Shown here: positions 26,923-34,852 of the stretch, piece after piece
Layout: every line of letters starts with the position of its first letter
How positions within the stretch are numbered: position 1 is the stretch's first letter
Assembly (NCBI GenBank): GCA_040879025.1
Contig: JBBDLF010000013.1
Coordinates: 65,461 to 129,460 of the forward strand
Source: JBBDLF01 sp040879025
GTDB lineage: Bacteria; Pseudomonadota; Gammaproteobacteria; Pseudomonadales; Pseudohongiellaceae
Length of the DNA stretch: 64,000 nt
Direction of reading: 5' to 3'
Notes under the pieces: generated by a model
Seen by the model: the letters and a program-made list of their open reading frames with translations, nothing else
The model's database searches: none
Told to the model about the DNA's origin: nothing
Position numbers and translations under genes: made by a program

Positions 26923-27609
26923 GTGACTATTGATCACCGTGGCAGAATCTCCATGAACGAAGTGCAACGGCAGGCGTATCTGCAACTCATGCAGATAGAC
27001 AGCTATTTTCCCCGTTCCCCGTTACCGGGCGCGAAGCCTTCGGTTTCCGTGTCCGTCGCGGTGGAGCCCGTCGCCGTGTCAGCCCCGGAAACACGCAACG
27101 ATGAACCCGTGCAATTCACCCTGCGTTACTACCGTGTCAATGCTGACCTGGCCGTCATGGATGAGACTCCCCATGCCGGCGGTCAACAGGATGATCGTCG
27201 GGAGCGCGCACTGCTGGTCGCGATTCTCCGCGCCCTGGGTGTGAACTTCTCTGAACTGGAGCTTGCCGGCGAATTTGCCTGGCCTGTAACCGGTCATCGC
27301 GATCTTGTGGAGAAAGGCGCGGGCGCGGCGTGGCGGGGCCTGGACGGCTATCTGCACGGAAGGCAGGCTTCCCATGGATTTAATTCACTTGTTGTGTTTG
27401 CAGGAGGCTGCGCCAAATTGATCAACAGCCATCTGGAAGTCAAATCCGGTCATCGTTACTGGCCGGGGCTTGAGATGGACATAACCGTTACGCAGAGCCT
27501 GAACGCCATATTGACGGTTCCAACGCTCAAACGCGGCGTTTGGCAGGATCTGCAGCCGCTTTATCACTCCCTTCGGCAAGCGCGGCAGGATCAGGAGAAT
27601 TCAGCATGA
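26923..27609 (+). CDS. holD: Probable DNA polymerase III psi subunit (pseudomonad type)
   Basis: This is a 228-residue cytoplasmic protein. The N-terminal motif NEVQRQAYLQLMQIDSYFPR followed by PLPGAKP matches what I know of the cryptic psi subunit described in Pseudomonas, which joins the clamp loader to the chi subunit and SSB. The gene lies 41 bases before rimI, the same holD-rimI neighbourhood as in E. coli and Pseudomonas, which supports the call. The rest of the protein (GFNSLVVFAGGCAKL) resembles a small alpha/beta fold. GTG at 26923 is preceded by GAGAAGG; an ATG at 26953 gives the typical short N-terminus. Sequence conservation in this family is low, hence moderate confidence. Confidence 0.72.
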   Translation: MTIDHRGRISMNEVQRQAYLQLMQIDSYFPRSPLPGAKPSVSVSVAVEPVAVSAPETRNDEPVQFTLRYYRVNADLAVMDETPHAGGQQDDRRERALLVAILRALGVNFSELELAGEFAWPVTGHRDLVEKGAGAAWRGLDGYLHGRQASHGFNSLVVFAGGCAKLINSHLEVKSGHRYWPGLEMDITVTQSLNAILTVPTLKRGVWQDLQPLYHSLRQARQDQENSA

Positions 27610-27650
27610 CCGGCCGCACTAGCCGACGAGGTTGAGGCGTCCGCTGTCGT

Positions 27651-28133
27651 ATGCATTTTATTCATCCTGATAATGAGGCTGCGCCGGGTATTGCGATACG
27701 GGCCATGCAATTCAGTGATATTGATTCCGTGGTACAGAACGAGGTTCTGACCTACGAACACCCGTGGAGCAAAAGGATTTTCAGCGATTGTCTCAATGCA
27801 GGATATGAATGTGGTGTACTGGTCAGTGAGGACCGGATCATAGGACATTGCGTGATGGCGGTCGCCGCGGGGGAATGTCATCTGCTGACACTTTGCGTGC
27901 ATCCTGAGCTTCAGAGTCAGGGCTATGGCAGACGGCTGATGAAGCATTATCTGGAACGTGCTTACCAGAATGGTTCCCGGGTTTGTTTTCTTGAGGTTCG
28001 ACCTTCCAATGCGGCAGCCAAGGCGCTCTATTTTTCACTGGGCTTCGAGCAGGCAGGCGAACGGAAAAATTACTATCCGGCTGATACCGGGCGTGAAGAT
28101 GCATTGATTCTTCGACGCCAACTCCCGCTCTGA
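27651..28133 (+). CDS. rimI: RimI, ribosomal protein bS18 N-alanine acetyltransferase
   Basis: This 160-residue GNAT-fold enzyme transfers acetyl from acetyl-CoA to the N-terminal alanine of S18. The acetyl-CoA loop is LCVHPELQSQGYGRRLMKHYL, and the RimI-specific end is FLEVRPSNAAAKALYFSLGFEQAGERKNYY followed by EDALILRR. The N-terminal Glu in ENEVLTYEHPWS-like text (QNEVLTYEHPWSKRIF) is also typical. It follows the psi gene, a classic arrangement. The stop is adjacent to the convergent stop of the small membrane protein at 28134. Confidence 0.93.
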   Translation: MHFIHPDNEAAPGIAIRAMQFSDIDSVVQNEVLTYEHPWSKRIFSDCLNAGYECGVLVSEDRIIGHCVMAVAAGECHLLTLCVHPELQSQGYGRRLMKHYLERAYQNGSRVCFLEVRPSNAAAKALYFSLGFEQAGERKNYYPADTGREDALILRRQLPL

Positions 28134-28382
28134 TTATTCCTTCCCATTCAAGTTGAAAATTTTCCGTACCGCCTTCGACGCCAGTTTAATCGTCGCGATC
28201 AGCAGTAGTGATGCGAGAATGATCGCGATCACAAACACGACGCTGGCCATTAGCCAGTACAGCAATTGTTCCGCGGGGATTTCCTGCCAAAAGGCGACAC
28301 CCCAGAGACATCCAGCGCCGATCAGCAGTCCCGCGATGACGGCCTTGGTCTTTGGGCGAATGTTAAGGAAGGAGAAAATCAA
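28134..28382 (-). CDS. Small two-helix membrane protein of unknown function
   Basis: This 82-residue protein has two predicted transmembrane segments (about residues 15-33, VIAGLLIGAGCLWGVAFW, and 41-65, LLYWLMASVVFVIAIILASLLLI) and a basic C-terminal tail (KLASKAVRKIFNLNGKE), so both ends are probably cytoplasmic. Its ATG overlaps the stop of the upstream zinc-finger gene by four bases, so translation is coupled. No family was recognised. It is the last gene of a hisC, zinc-finger, membrane-protein run on the minus strand. Confidence 0.7.
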   Translation of the reverse strand: MIFSFLNIRPKTKAVIAGLLIGAGCLWGVAFWQEIPAEQLLYWLMASVVFVIAIILASLLLIATIKLASKAVRKIFNLNGKE

Positions 28383-28831
28383 AAAACCGGTCTGCCATTT
28401 TCATCTGCGAAGGTTCTGGTGCATTCAGGGTAGCTTGTACAACCCCAGAACGTGGTTTTGCCCTGCCGCTTTGCCAACAGGCTGCCGCAGCCGCGACACC
28501 GGTAGGCAGCCTCAGGCCGGCCCTGGTCGTCTTTCAGTCGGACAGAGCATCCCTTACTATAACCGCTGCAATACCAATAATCTTCGGCATCGCCTTGAGT
28601 TCTGACCATTCGCCGTGTACAAATTGGACAGCGATAGTGTTCGTCAGCCTCTTCAGAGGGTTTGTTATCTTTGTCATTGAACGTTACCTTGCACCCGGGA
28701 TACCCGGTGCAACCCCAGAACGGACCCATTTTGCCGATTATCCTGCGAAGCGGTTTTGTACACTCGGGACAGAAGTGAACGCGGCTTGTATAAGCCTCCT
28801 GCGGTCCGTTCTTGTCGCCGGTGTGTGCCAT
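28379..28831 (-). CDS. Topoisomerase-type C4 zinc-finger protein (three fingers)
   Basis: This is a 150-residue cytoplasmic protein consisting of three zinc fingers of the topoisomerase I C-terminal type: CPEC...WGCTGYPGC, CPIC...YCSGYSKGC and CRGC...WGCTSYPEC. Such fingers bind single-stranded DNA or RNA in topoisomerase I; free-standing versions (E. coli YrdD-like) have no settled role. The topoisomerase catalytic domain is absent, and there is no sign of it upstream, where hisC ends two bases away. The start codon lies directly after hisC, so the three genes are probably cotranscribed. Confidence 0.85.
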   Translation of the reverse strand: MAHTGDKNGPQEAYTSRVHFCPECTKPLRRIIGKMGPFWGCTGYPGCKVTFNDKDNKPSEEADEHYRCPICTRRMVRTQGDAEDYWYCSGYSKGCSVRLKDDQGRPEAAYRCRGCGSLLAKRQGKTTFWGCTSYPECTRTFADENGRPVF

Positions 28832-28832
28832 A

Positions 28833-29906
28833 TCAGGAAAGGCTGATTTCCAGCGCCCTCAGCAAGGCTTGGTTTTCTTCAGCGGAGCCGACGCTGATGC
28901 GAAGTTTATCGCGCAGGCGCTCCTGATCAAAATATCGCACCAGAATGCGGTGCTGTTTCAACATCTCGTAAAGCGCGGCAGCATCGCGATCGGGCGGGAC
29001 AGTTGCGAGCAGAAAATTGCTCTGACTTGGCGGGCAGGCGAATCCCATCTGTTCCAGTTTGTCCTTGAGACGCCGGCGTTCTTTTCGCACCTGCTTCCAG
29101 ATTTGCCTGCCGTAATCGACTGACGCTATTGCCGCGGCGGCCAGCTGCTGGGATATGTAATCGGTATTATAACTGTCACGGGTTTTGGTCAGCATTGGCT
29201 CTATCACCGCCGGGGAACCGATGCCGTAACCGAAACGCAGGCCGGCCAGGGAGAACCCTTTGCTGAGTGTGCGCAGTAACAAAAGGTTGTCGAGATCCCT
29301 GATACGTGGGACGAGGTTGTGGTTTTGCTGTGGATCAACAAAATCCACGTAGGCCTCATCCACCAGAAGGACACCGTTGAAATGTTCCGCGACTTCCACC
29401 ACCGCATCGGCGCTGAGCAATACCCCGCTGGGAGCGTGTGGATTGACAATCATTGCCAGTCTCGCGCCAGCCGCGTTGAGACGCTCGGCAAAATTCAATG
29501 GCAGGCTCCAGTCCTGCTCCAGGTCCACGATGGCCACGGTACAACCCTGTATCGCGGCGAGGACGGGATAAAGAGAATAGCCGGGGCGGGCGATGCCGAT
29601 GGTATCGCCGGATCCGGCGAATGTGGTGATCGCCAGTCGCAGTAATTCATCACCTCCGTTAGTGGGCAGAAAGTTCTCGACGCCCAGGCCGTGATAGGCC
29701 GCTGCGGCCTGGCGAAAGGCATCGGCGGAGGGAGAGGGGTACCGCCGTAGATCTTCCACACGAATCGCGCCCAGTGCAGCGGCAACCTTCGGGCTGGCCG
29801 GGTAAGGGTTTTCGTTGGTGTTCAGCTTGATTACGCCGCTTTCGCCAGGTTGCTCACCAGGCAAATAGCCTTTCATCTGCTGTATTTCAGGGCGTTCATA
29901 GGGCAT
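28833..29906 (-). CDS. hisC: Histidinol-phosphate aminotransferase
   Basis: This 357-residue fold-type I PLP enzyme converts imidazole acetol phosphate and glutamate to histidinol phosphate in histidine synthesis. It has the HisC signature KLNTNENPYPASPKV, the substrate loop and the PLP lysine (Lys216) in LRTLSKGFSLAGLRFGYGIG. The length is normal. The gene is not next to other his genes here, as is common where a second HisC or aromatic-aminotransferase paralogue exists, so it could also act on phenylpyruvate-type acceptors. A small zinc-finger gene follows two bases after its stop. Confidence 0.91.
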   Translation of the reverse strand: MPYERPEIQQMKGYLPGEQPGESGVIKLNTNENPYPASPKVAAALGAIRVEDLRRYPSPSADAFRQAAAAYHGLGVENFLPTNGGDELLRLAITTFAGSGDTIGIARPGYSLYPVLAAIQGCTVAIVDLEQDWSLPLNFAERLNAAGARLAMIVNPHAPSGVLLSADAVVEVAEHFNGVLLVDEAYVDFVDPQQNHNLVPRIRDLDNLLLLRTLSKGFSLAGLRFGYGIGSPAVIEPMLTKTRDSYNTDYISQQLAAAAIASVDYGRQIWKQVRKERRRLKDKLEQMGFACPPSQSNFLLATVPPDRDAAALYEMLKQHRILVRYFDQERLRDKLRISVGSAEENQALLRALEISLS

Positions 29907-29934
29907 CGAGTGGTTTTTCCGTCAAGTGGCTGTG

Positions 29935-30753
29935 TCAAAGCGGTAAGTAGGTGTCAAGCCGGTTGAACCAGCCCTGGAGCCAGCGTTGTTCATTCCTGTC
30001 CGCGGGGGCATTGGCCACCCGGCGGGTCAGTATGGATGCCGCCGCATCAACAAATTGCGGGAGGTTACCGGGTTCGTCATTCTCAAGCATTGTCTGCAAT
30101 ACTTGCAGCAGTCCCCAACCCTCACCCTGGTATCGCTCCTCCCGGGAGATTCCTTCGCCCTTGAAATTCACGTAGTCCACCAGCGCGTAGATGCCATACG
30201 GCGAGTGTGAATTGGCGAGTGTGTAGAAGAGTTCTTCGACCGACTGACCTTGATCAGGCGGAGCCGCGGCGAGGATCCGGGGGAGCGCCCGCTCCAGACG
30301 GCGCATGATAAACGCCGTCTGCACAAGTCTGGTATCGAAAAGAAATTTACGCAAGGCGGTCAACTCCGCCCCATCCAGATCACGCTGAAAGGATTCCCGG
30401 TCGGCCCAGGGAGAATCCGGTGAGGGCAGCCGTTCCAGCCAGGCCGGCAGGTCGTGGCCCTCGTCGCGGTAGAAATCCAGCAACTGTGGGAAGGTTTCCG
30501 TAAATACTTCTGTCTGCCCGGCCTGAAACCAAATAAAATGGCCCAGCCCCAGAGACGGGAAATCCTCGCCTCGGTTCCAACTGGTCAGACAGGACGGCTC
30601 GGCATTACATTCATTGCGAAAAATTTGCTCTGAAAGCCATGACAGTTCGTCGTCCGATAATACCGGAAGCGTAGCAGAGGCGCGGGTGGCGGTGAACAAC
30701 ACCAGCACAGGCCAGAAGAAATATGGGTTGAATAAGCGGGATATTGCTGGCAT
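29935..30753 (-). CDS. Secreted protein of unknown function
   Basis: This is a 272-residue protein if it starts at ATG 30753; a longer frame reaches 30819. The short start is preferred because it gives a clean signal peptide (ISRLFNPYFFWPVLVLFTATRASA). The mature part has a Cys pair (NECNAEPSCLTSW) and a conserved-looking GEDFPSLGLGHFIWFQ, with Glu, Asp and His that could be catalytic; the region loosely recalls lysozyme-like folds, but I cannot support this. The rest is helical. It lies between hisC and the divergent GspE-type ATPase. No family was named. Confidence 0.68.
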   Translation of the reverse strand: MPAISRLFNPYFFWPVLVLFTATRASATLPVLSDDELSWLSEQIFRNECNAEPSCLTSWNRGEDFPSLGLGHFIWFQAGQTEVFTETFPQLLDFYRDEGHDLPAWLERLPSPDSPWADRESFQRDLDGAELTALRKFLFDTRLVQTAFIMRRLERALPRILAAAPPDQGQSVEELFYTLANSHSPYGIYALVDYVNFKGEGISREERYQGEGWGLLQVLQTMLENDEPGNLPQFVDAAASILTRRVANAPADRNEQRWLQGWFNRLDTYLPL

Positions 30754-30891
30754 TTTGGCTATTTCAGGTAAATTTGACGAAATTTTACCATATCCTGATA
30801 ACATGCACTCCACGGTCACCCTGACTACCGTGGTGGCCCACGTCAGGACCGCGTTTTTAACCGGCCAAGGTCAAAAGAGAGCAGCACACTG

Positions 30892-33189
30892 ATGTCGGAA
30901 CCGGCAACACAGGTTGAACAGCAGACGGGACAGGCAGCCGAAGTCAAGGATCAGTTTGTCGCCAAACTGTCCAAGATCTACCAGCGTCTCAAGTACAGCA
31001 AGAAACTGAAGACCGCCATGAAGGAGGTTGAACCTGATCTGCTGAATCTGCTGGGTGTGCGTCTGTTCACTATTTATCAGTCGGTGGACAACGGTAAGGA
31101 AATTCTTGCCAGCATCAAGGGAGGTGACCCCAACGATGATGATTCCATCGAAATCCGGGTGCCTTTCAGCCCAACATCACTCGCCGGTTATGTCGCACTG
31201 AGTCAGCGTGCACTGGTGATCAGGAACGTACTGGACAGCCAGGAATTGCTGGATATCCATCCGCGCCTGCAGTTTGACAAACGTTTCAGCGAAGCCAAAG
31301 GTTGGAAAGTGAGGTCCATGATCGTGGTTCCGATCAAGGATGAAATACTGCTGGGAGTCCTGCAACTGATCACATTCGAAGGTGACAGGGAATTTACCAA
31401 GCTCGACCTCAAGCACGCCATGATGGTATCCCAGATGCTTGCGAAGCAGTTCCGGTCGGCGCTGCAAAGTACGCAGGGACCCTTCGACTATCTGGTGCAG
31501 AAAGCCAAAATCACAAGTCAGGAACTCGATGAATTGCACAGCAAGGCATCTCTCTATGGCGGCAGCGTCACACGCGTGCTGATGGATGATTACAATATTG
31601 AGGCGGACCTGATCGGTAAATCGCTGGAATACTATTACCGCGTGCCGTACATGAAATACGATTCGAATCATGAGTTGCCGATTGATCTGTTGGAAAACAT
31701 AGGTATCAGTTACCTGCGCAACAACCTGTGGCTGCCGGTCGCCGGCACCAAGGAAGAAGCGGTCATACTGATTGATGACCCCAGTGACTATCAGCGCATT
31801 ATGGAGATCCAGGGCGTCGTCAACGCGCGAAATTATGTGTTTCGTGTAGGCCTGCCGGAACATATTCTGATGTTTTTGCGTCAGGACGACGATATGGATA
31901 TGGAAGCCGGTTTCGATGACGTATTCTCGGCACTGGATGAGCAGGCCAATATCGAGGTCGAGGATGACAGCGAGGAAGAGGACGAAAGTCTCGCCGCCAC
32001 ATCGGCGATCATCCAGTTGGTCAACCGCATCATCACCGAGGCCGACAGGCTCGGCGCCTCTGACATCCATGTCGAACCGGGCAAGGATGGTGCCCCCGGG
32101 ATCGTCCGGATTCGCGTGGATGGTGTGTGCCGTGAGCTGTTGAAGGTGCCGCGCGAACACACCTCAGCCCTCGTTGCCCGCATCAAGGTTATTTCAAAGC
32201 TGAATATCGCCGAACGCCGTCTGCCCCAGGATGGCAAGTGCAAATTGAAGGTGCGTGGTAAAAAACTGGAGCTGCGGGTCGCGACCGTACCCACGGTGCA
32301 GGGGGAAAGCGCGGTTATGCGTTTGCTGGCAGCCGGAAGCGCGATGCCTCTGGAGAAGCTTAACCTGGCAAAACGGATCTATGACAAGGTCATTGACTTG
32401 TCCGCTCACCCTCATGGTTTGTTGCTGGTGGTTGGTCCGACCGGTTCCGGTAAAACCACCACACTGCATGCGATTCTCGGTCATATCAACAAACCCGAAC
32501 GCAAGATCTGGACAGCAGAAGACCCGGTAGAGATTACCCAGCCGGGCCTGCAGCAGGTTCAGGTGCTGCCAAAGATCAATTTTACCTTTGAAACGGCGAT
32601 GCGCGCGTTTCTGCGAGCGGATCCCGACGTCATTCTGATTGGTGAGATGCGAGACAAGGAGACTGCCAGCATCGGTGTTGAGGCATCGCTGACCGGCCAC
32701 CTGGTATTGTCAACACTGCACACGAACTCCGCGCCGGAGACCATCACACGACTGTTGGACCTTGGCCTTGATCCGGTCAATTTTTCAGATGCCCTGCTTG
32801 GGGTGCTGGCGCAACGGCTGATGCGTACCCTGTGTGCAAAGTGCAAGGAACCGTACAAACCGGAACAGCGGGACCTGGATCATCTGGTGGACAGTTACGG
32901 GCGGGAAGAGTTCATGGAACTGGAGTATGACCTGGGCAAGGTGGAACTGATGCGTGCCGTCGGCTGCGATGACTGCGGGGGAACCGGCTACAAGGGGCGA
33001 ACCGGCATCCATGAGCTGCTGGTGGGAACGAACAACCTGCAGAGTCTGATTTACAAGAAAGCCGAACTGGATACCATCAGGGATCAGGCGCGCAAGGATG
33101 GCATGCGAACTTTGAAACAGGATGGCATCCACAAGATTTTCATGGGGCTGTCGGATTACCAGCAACTGCTTCGTGTGGTGTCCGAGTAG
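30892..33189 (+). CDS. GspE/PilB-family secretion ATPase with N-terminal GAF domain
   Basis: This 765-residue AAA-like hexameric ATPase resembles those that power type IV pili and type II secretion. Residues about 50-190 form a GAF domain, 195-335 an MshEN/GspE N-terminal domain, 336-365 a very acidic linker, and 370-765 the ATPase. Walker A is GPTGSGKTT (515-523), Walker B is DVILIGEMRD (579-588), and four cysteines (648, 651, 692, 695) form the zinc site of GspE/PilB proteins. No pilin, secretin or other pilus gene is adjacent, so it is an orphan here. The GAF domain suggests control by a small ligand. The downstream 294 bases hold no gene, only a 10-bp tandem repeat (33235-33254). Confidence 0.9.
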   Translation: MSEPATQVEQQTGQAAEVKDQFVAKLSKIYQRLKYSKKLKTAMKEVEPDLLNLLGVRLFTIYQSVDNGKEILASIKGGDPNDDDSIEIRVPFSPTSLAGYVALSQRALVIRNVLDSQELLDIHPRLQFDKRFSEAKGWKVRSMIVVPIKDEILLGVLQLITFEGDREFTKLDLKHAMMVSQMLAKQFRSALQSTQGPFDYLVQKAKITSQELDELHSKASLYGGSVTRVLMDDYNIEADLIGKSLEYYYRVPYMKYDSNHELPIDLLENIGISYLRNNLWLPVAGTKEEAVILIDDPSDYQRIMEIQGVVNARNYVFRVGLPEHILMFLRQDDDMDMEAGFDDVFSALDEQANIEVEDDSEEEDESLAATSAIIQLVNRIITEADRLGASDIHVEPGKDGAPGIVRIRVDGVCRELLKVPREHTSALVARIKVISKLNIAERRLPQDGKCKLKVRGKKLELRVATVPTVQGESAVMRLLAAGSAMPLEKLNLAKRIYDKVIDLSAHPHGLLLVVGPTGSGKTTTLHAILGHINKPERKIWTAEDPVEITQPGLQQVQVLPKINFTFETAMRAFLRADPDVILIGEMRDKETASIGVEASLTGHLVLSTLHTNSAPETITRLLDLGLDPVNFSDALLGVLAQRLMRTLCAKCKEPYKPEQRDLDHLVDSYGREEFMELEYDLGKVELMRAVGCDDCGGTGYKGRTGIHELLVGTNNLQSLIYKKAELDTIRDQARKDGMRTLKQDGIHKIFMGLSDYQQLLRVVSE

Positions 33190-33483
33190 CGCCAAGCGCT
33201 GATTCATGGTCCACTTGACATCGACGCGTCATGGCAATCTGCGACAATCTGCGTCACTTCCCGACACTCTCTTTACATTCCTCCGGCGAGTTTTGCTCCC
33301 GGGTTGTGAACACCATCACATTACGCTGTTGAACCAGTTCCCAGTTGGATAACGAGCCCTGTATCCCTCCTTATCGGATCAGCCTATAGTGCTTAAAACT
33401 GAATGCGTCAGGTTGTTAAGCACACGGCTTAAAGCGCCATTATCAATTAATCTGTTTCCACGTCACAACGCAGGAATTTGGCT

Positions 33484-33807
33484 ATGGAACGAAGTCATAG
33501 ATTGGTTAGACTGACAGGAATCGGCCTGGTCGTTTTTCTTACCGTGGGAATAACGCTTGCGAACGAAACCTTGTCCAGGCTGGGAGTCGACGCCGACAGG
33601 CTTGTCGTCATTTCAGTGGCGATGGTGATTACGGTATTTCTTGCAAGCCGAAACATTGTAGTGATCGTTGCCGTTGTAGCCGGCGTCGTGGCCGTTAATC
33701 TCCCCGACAGCCTGCTGACTCATTACAACCTTGACCGCGATTTGCTTCTTGCGTCCATCGGCGCGCTGATACTGTTGCCGTCCATCTACAGCCTGGTTTT
33801 CAGGTAG
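33484..33807 (+). CDS. Small membrane protein of unknown function
   Basis: This is a 107-residue hydrophobic protein with about three transmembrane helices (IGLVVFLTVGITLA, VVISVAMVITVFLAS, IVVIVAVVAGVVAVNL) and a final hydrophobic stretch (LLLASIGALILLPSIYSLVF). The ATG at 33484 is preferred over a TTG two codons earlier because AGGA lies about nine bases before it. No motif identifies a function. It converges on the 33846-34298 gene with 38 bases between the stops. Confidence 0.66.
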   Translation: MERSHRLVRLTGIGLVVFLTVGITLANETLSRLGVDADRLVVISVAMVITVFLASRNIVVIVAVVAGVVAVNLPDSLLTHYNLDRDLLLASIGALILLPSIYSLVFR

Positions 33808-33818
33808 GCCGGGCGATT

Positions 33819-33840
33819 CGAACAAAGCCACGCCTGTTCG
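33819..33840. terminator. Weak hairpin between convergent genes
   Basis: Arms CGAACA (33819-33824) and TGTTCG (33835-33840) enclose a ten-base loop midway between two convergent stops. It could act as a bidirectional terminator, but the stem is short and no clear T-tract follows. Confidence 0.3.
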
Positions 33841-33845
33841 GTTCT

Positions 33846-34298
33846 CTAATTGTCGGTGAGCCCTGAACTGACAATATACGATGCCACTTTCCAGCTCCCG
33901 CGTTCGTAAATCAGGTCAATGGCGATGTCCGCGGCACTGTTGGAAAACTGCACATCAATGTCATAACCGGCAAGAATCTCCCTGCCCCGATCTGGCAGAA
34001 GGGGAACAGTAGTCCGACCGGTTATCGAATGGATGTAATCCAGACTGCCGAGCCTGCCGAGAAGATCAAGATAGCGTTGCCACTGTTTCTCTGACGTGCT
34101 TTGCAGCAGAGTGCTGTGGCCATTCCGAAACAGGGATTCCAGGGTGCGCTCCCGGAACAACGACTCCGTTATCTCCAGGGCCATTTGGTGGCTACTGCGG
34201 TCCAGGTGGATCTTGCGACCGATGCCCCCAGCCAGTGCGAGGGAAACCAGCGCCAGTACAAGCAGGCTGATAATCAGCGGAAATGATTTGTTTCGCAT
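33846..34298 (-). CDS. Membrane-anchored or exported protein of unknown function
   Basis: This 150-residue protein has an N-terminal hydrophobic segment (FPLIISLLVLALVSLALAGGI, residues 6-26) that acts as a signal anchor. The soluble part (RERTLESLFRNGHSTLLQ and the end FSNSAADIAIDLIYERGSWKVASYIVSSG) resembles small NTF2-like or DUF4019-type periplasmic domains with a final WKV-x-Y strand. This similarity is tentative. It transcribes away from an AT-rich spacer with DnaA-box-like sites. Confidence 0.66.
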   Translation of the reverse strand: MRNKSFPLIISLLVLALVSLALAGGIGRKIHLDRSSHQMALEITESLFRERTLESLFRNGHSTLLQSTSEKQWQRYLDLLGRLGSLDYIHSITGRTTVPLLPDRGREILAGYDIDVQFSNSAADIAIDLIYERGSWKVASYIVSSGLTDN

Positions 34299-34852
34299 CG
34301 GAAGCTGTCGCGGCTGCAGAGGAAAAACGAACGAGAACGAATGGTAATTATATCGTCAAAAACCTGAATAAAAACAGTAATAAGAGAGTGTCAAAAATTT
34401 CGAGTTTACGTTTTTCCCGTATTTTTATGCACAAAAACGACTACCCCGTAACAAAACCCTGAGAAAAAGCAGGTTTTATTTTGATTGTACTTGTCAAAAA
34501 ATCGTAACAGATTGAAAAACAAGGCTTTAAAAGATTGCTTAAAAATTGATCAAACTGTCATTGAAGCGCAGTTTTTCAAGCGTACAGCAGGAATAGTTGA
34601 GTTTATACACAAAGTTATCCACAGATTCTGTGGAAAATTCCCCGTGACCGGACAAGCGTTCGATTTTCCCCAAATGTTCAATGGCTTAGTGCCCTTTATT
34701 GGAACCTGCATGAGCTATCAGAGCTAAATTGATGCTCTTGGCGGAGTTCTCCGGGACACAGGCGCCGATGTCCCGAATCCCGCTAATAAATTTGGATTTA
34801 AGTCGCGATATGCTATCTTGGTCCAGGTAATGCCTCATAGATCAGGAGCCGT
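34299..34852. other. AT-rich intergenic region with four DnaA-box-like sites
   Basis: This 554-base spacer lies between divergently transcribed genes. I counted 57 G/C in the 180 bases 34381-34560 (about 32%), far lower than the surrounding genes. Sites matching the DnaA consensus TTWTNCACA lie at 34425-34433 (TTATGCACA, plus), 34603-34611 (TTATACACA, plus), 34615-34623 (TTATCCACA, plus, the consensus box) and 34629-34637 (TTTTCCACA, minus). The last two form the palindrome TCCACAG-ATT-CTGTGGA. A GATC lies at 34548. It may be an origin, a DnaA-titration site or a DnaA-controlled promoter. Confidence 0.6.
34792..34819 (+). promoter_or_regulatory. Candidate sigma-70 promoter for the 34853 gene
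   Basis: TTGGAT (34792-34797) and TATCTT (34814-34819) are separated by 16 bases and lie 33 bases before the start codon, followed by an AGGAG ribosome binding site near 34841. Judged by eye only. Confidence 0.35.

Noticed and set aside
31177..32160. 327-residue minus-strand frame opposite the GspE-like ATPase
   Set aside because: It is antisense to a gene whose motifs are all intact; no likeness to any family.
34485..34727. 80-residue frame in the AT-rich spacer
   Set aside because: It needs a TTG start without a ribosome binding site, has no family likeness and covers the DnaA-box cluster.
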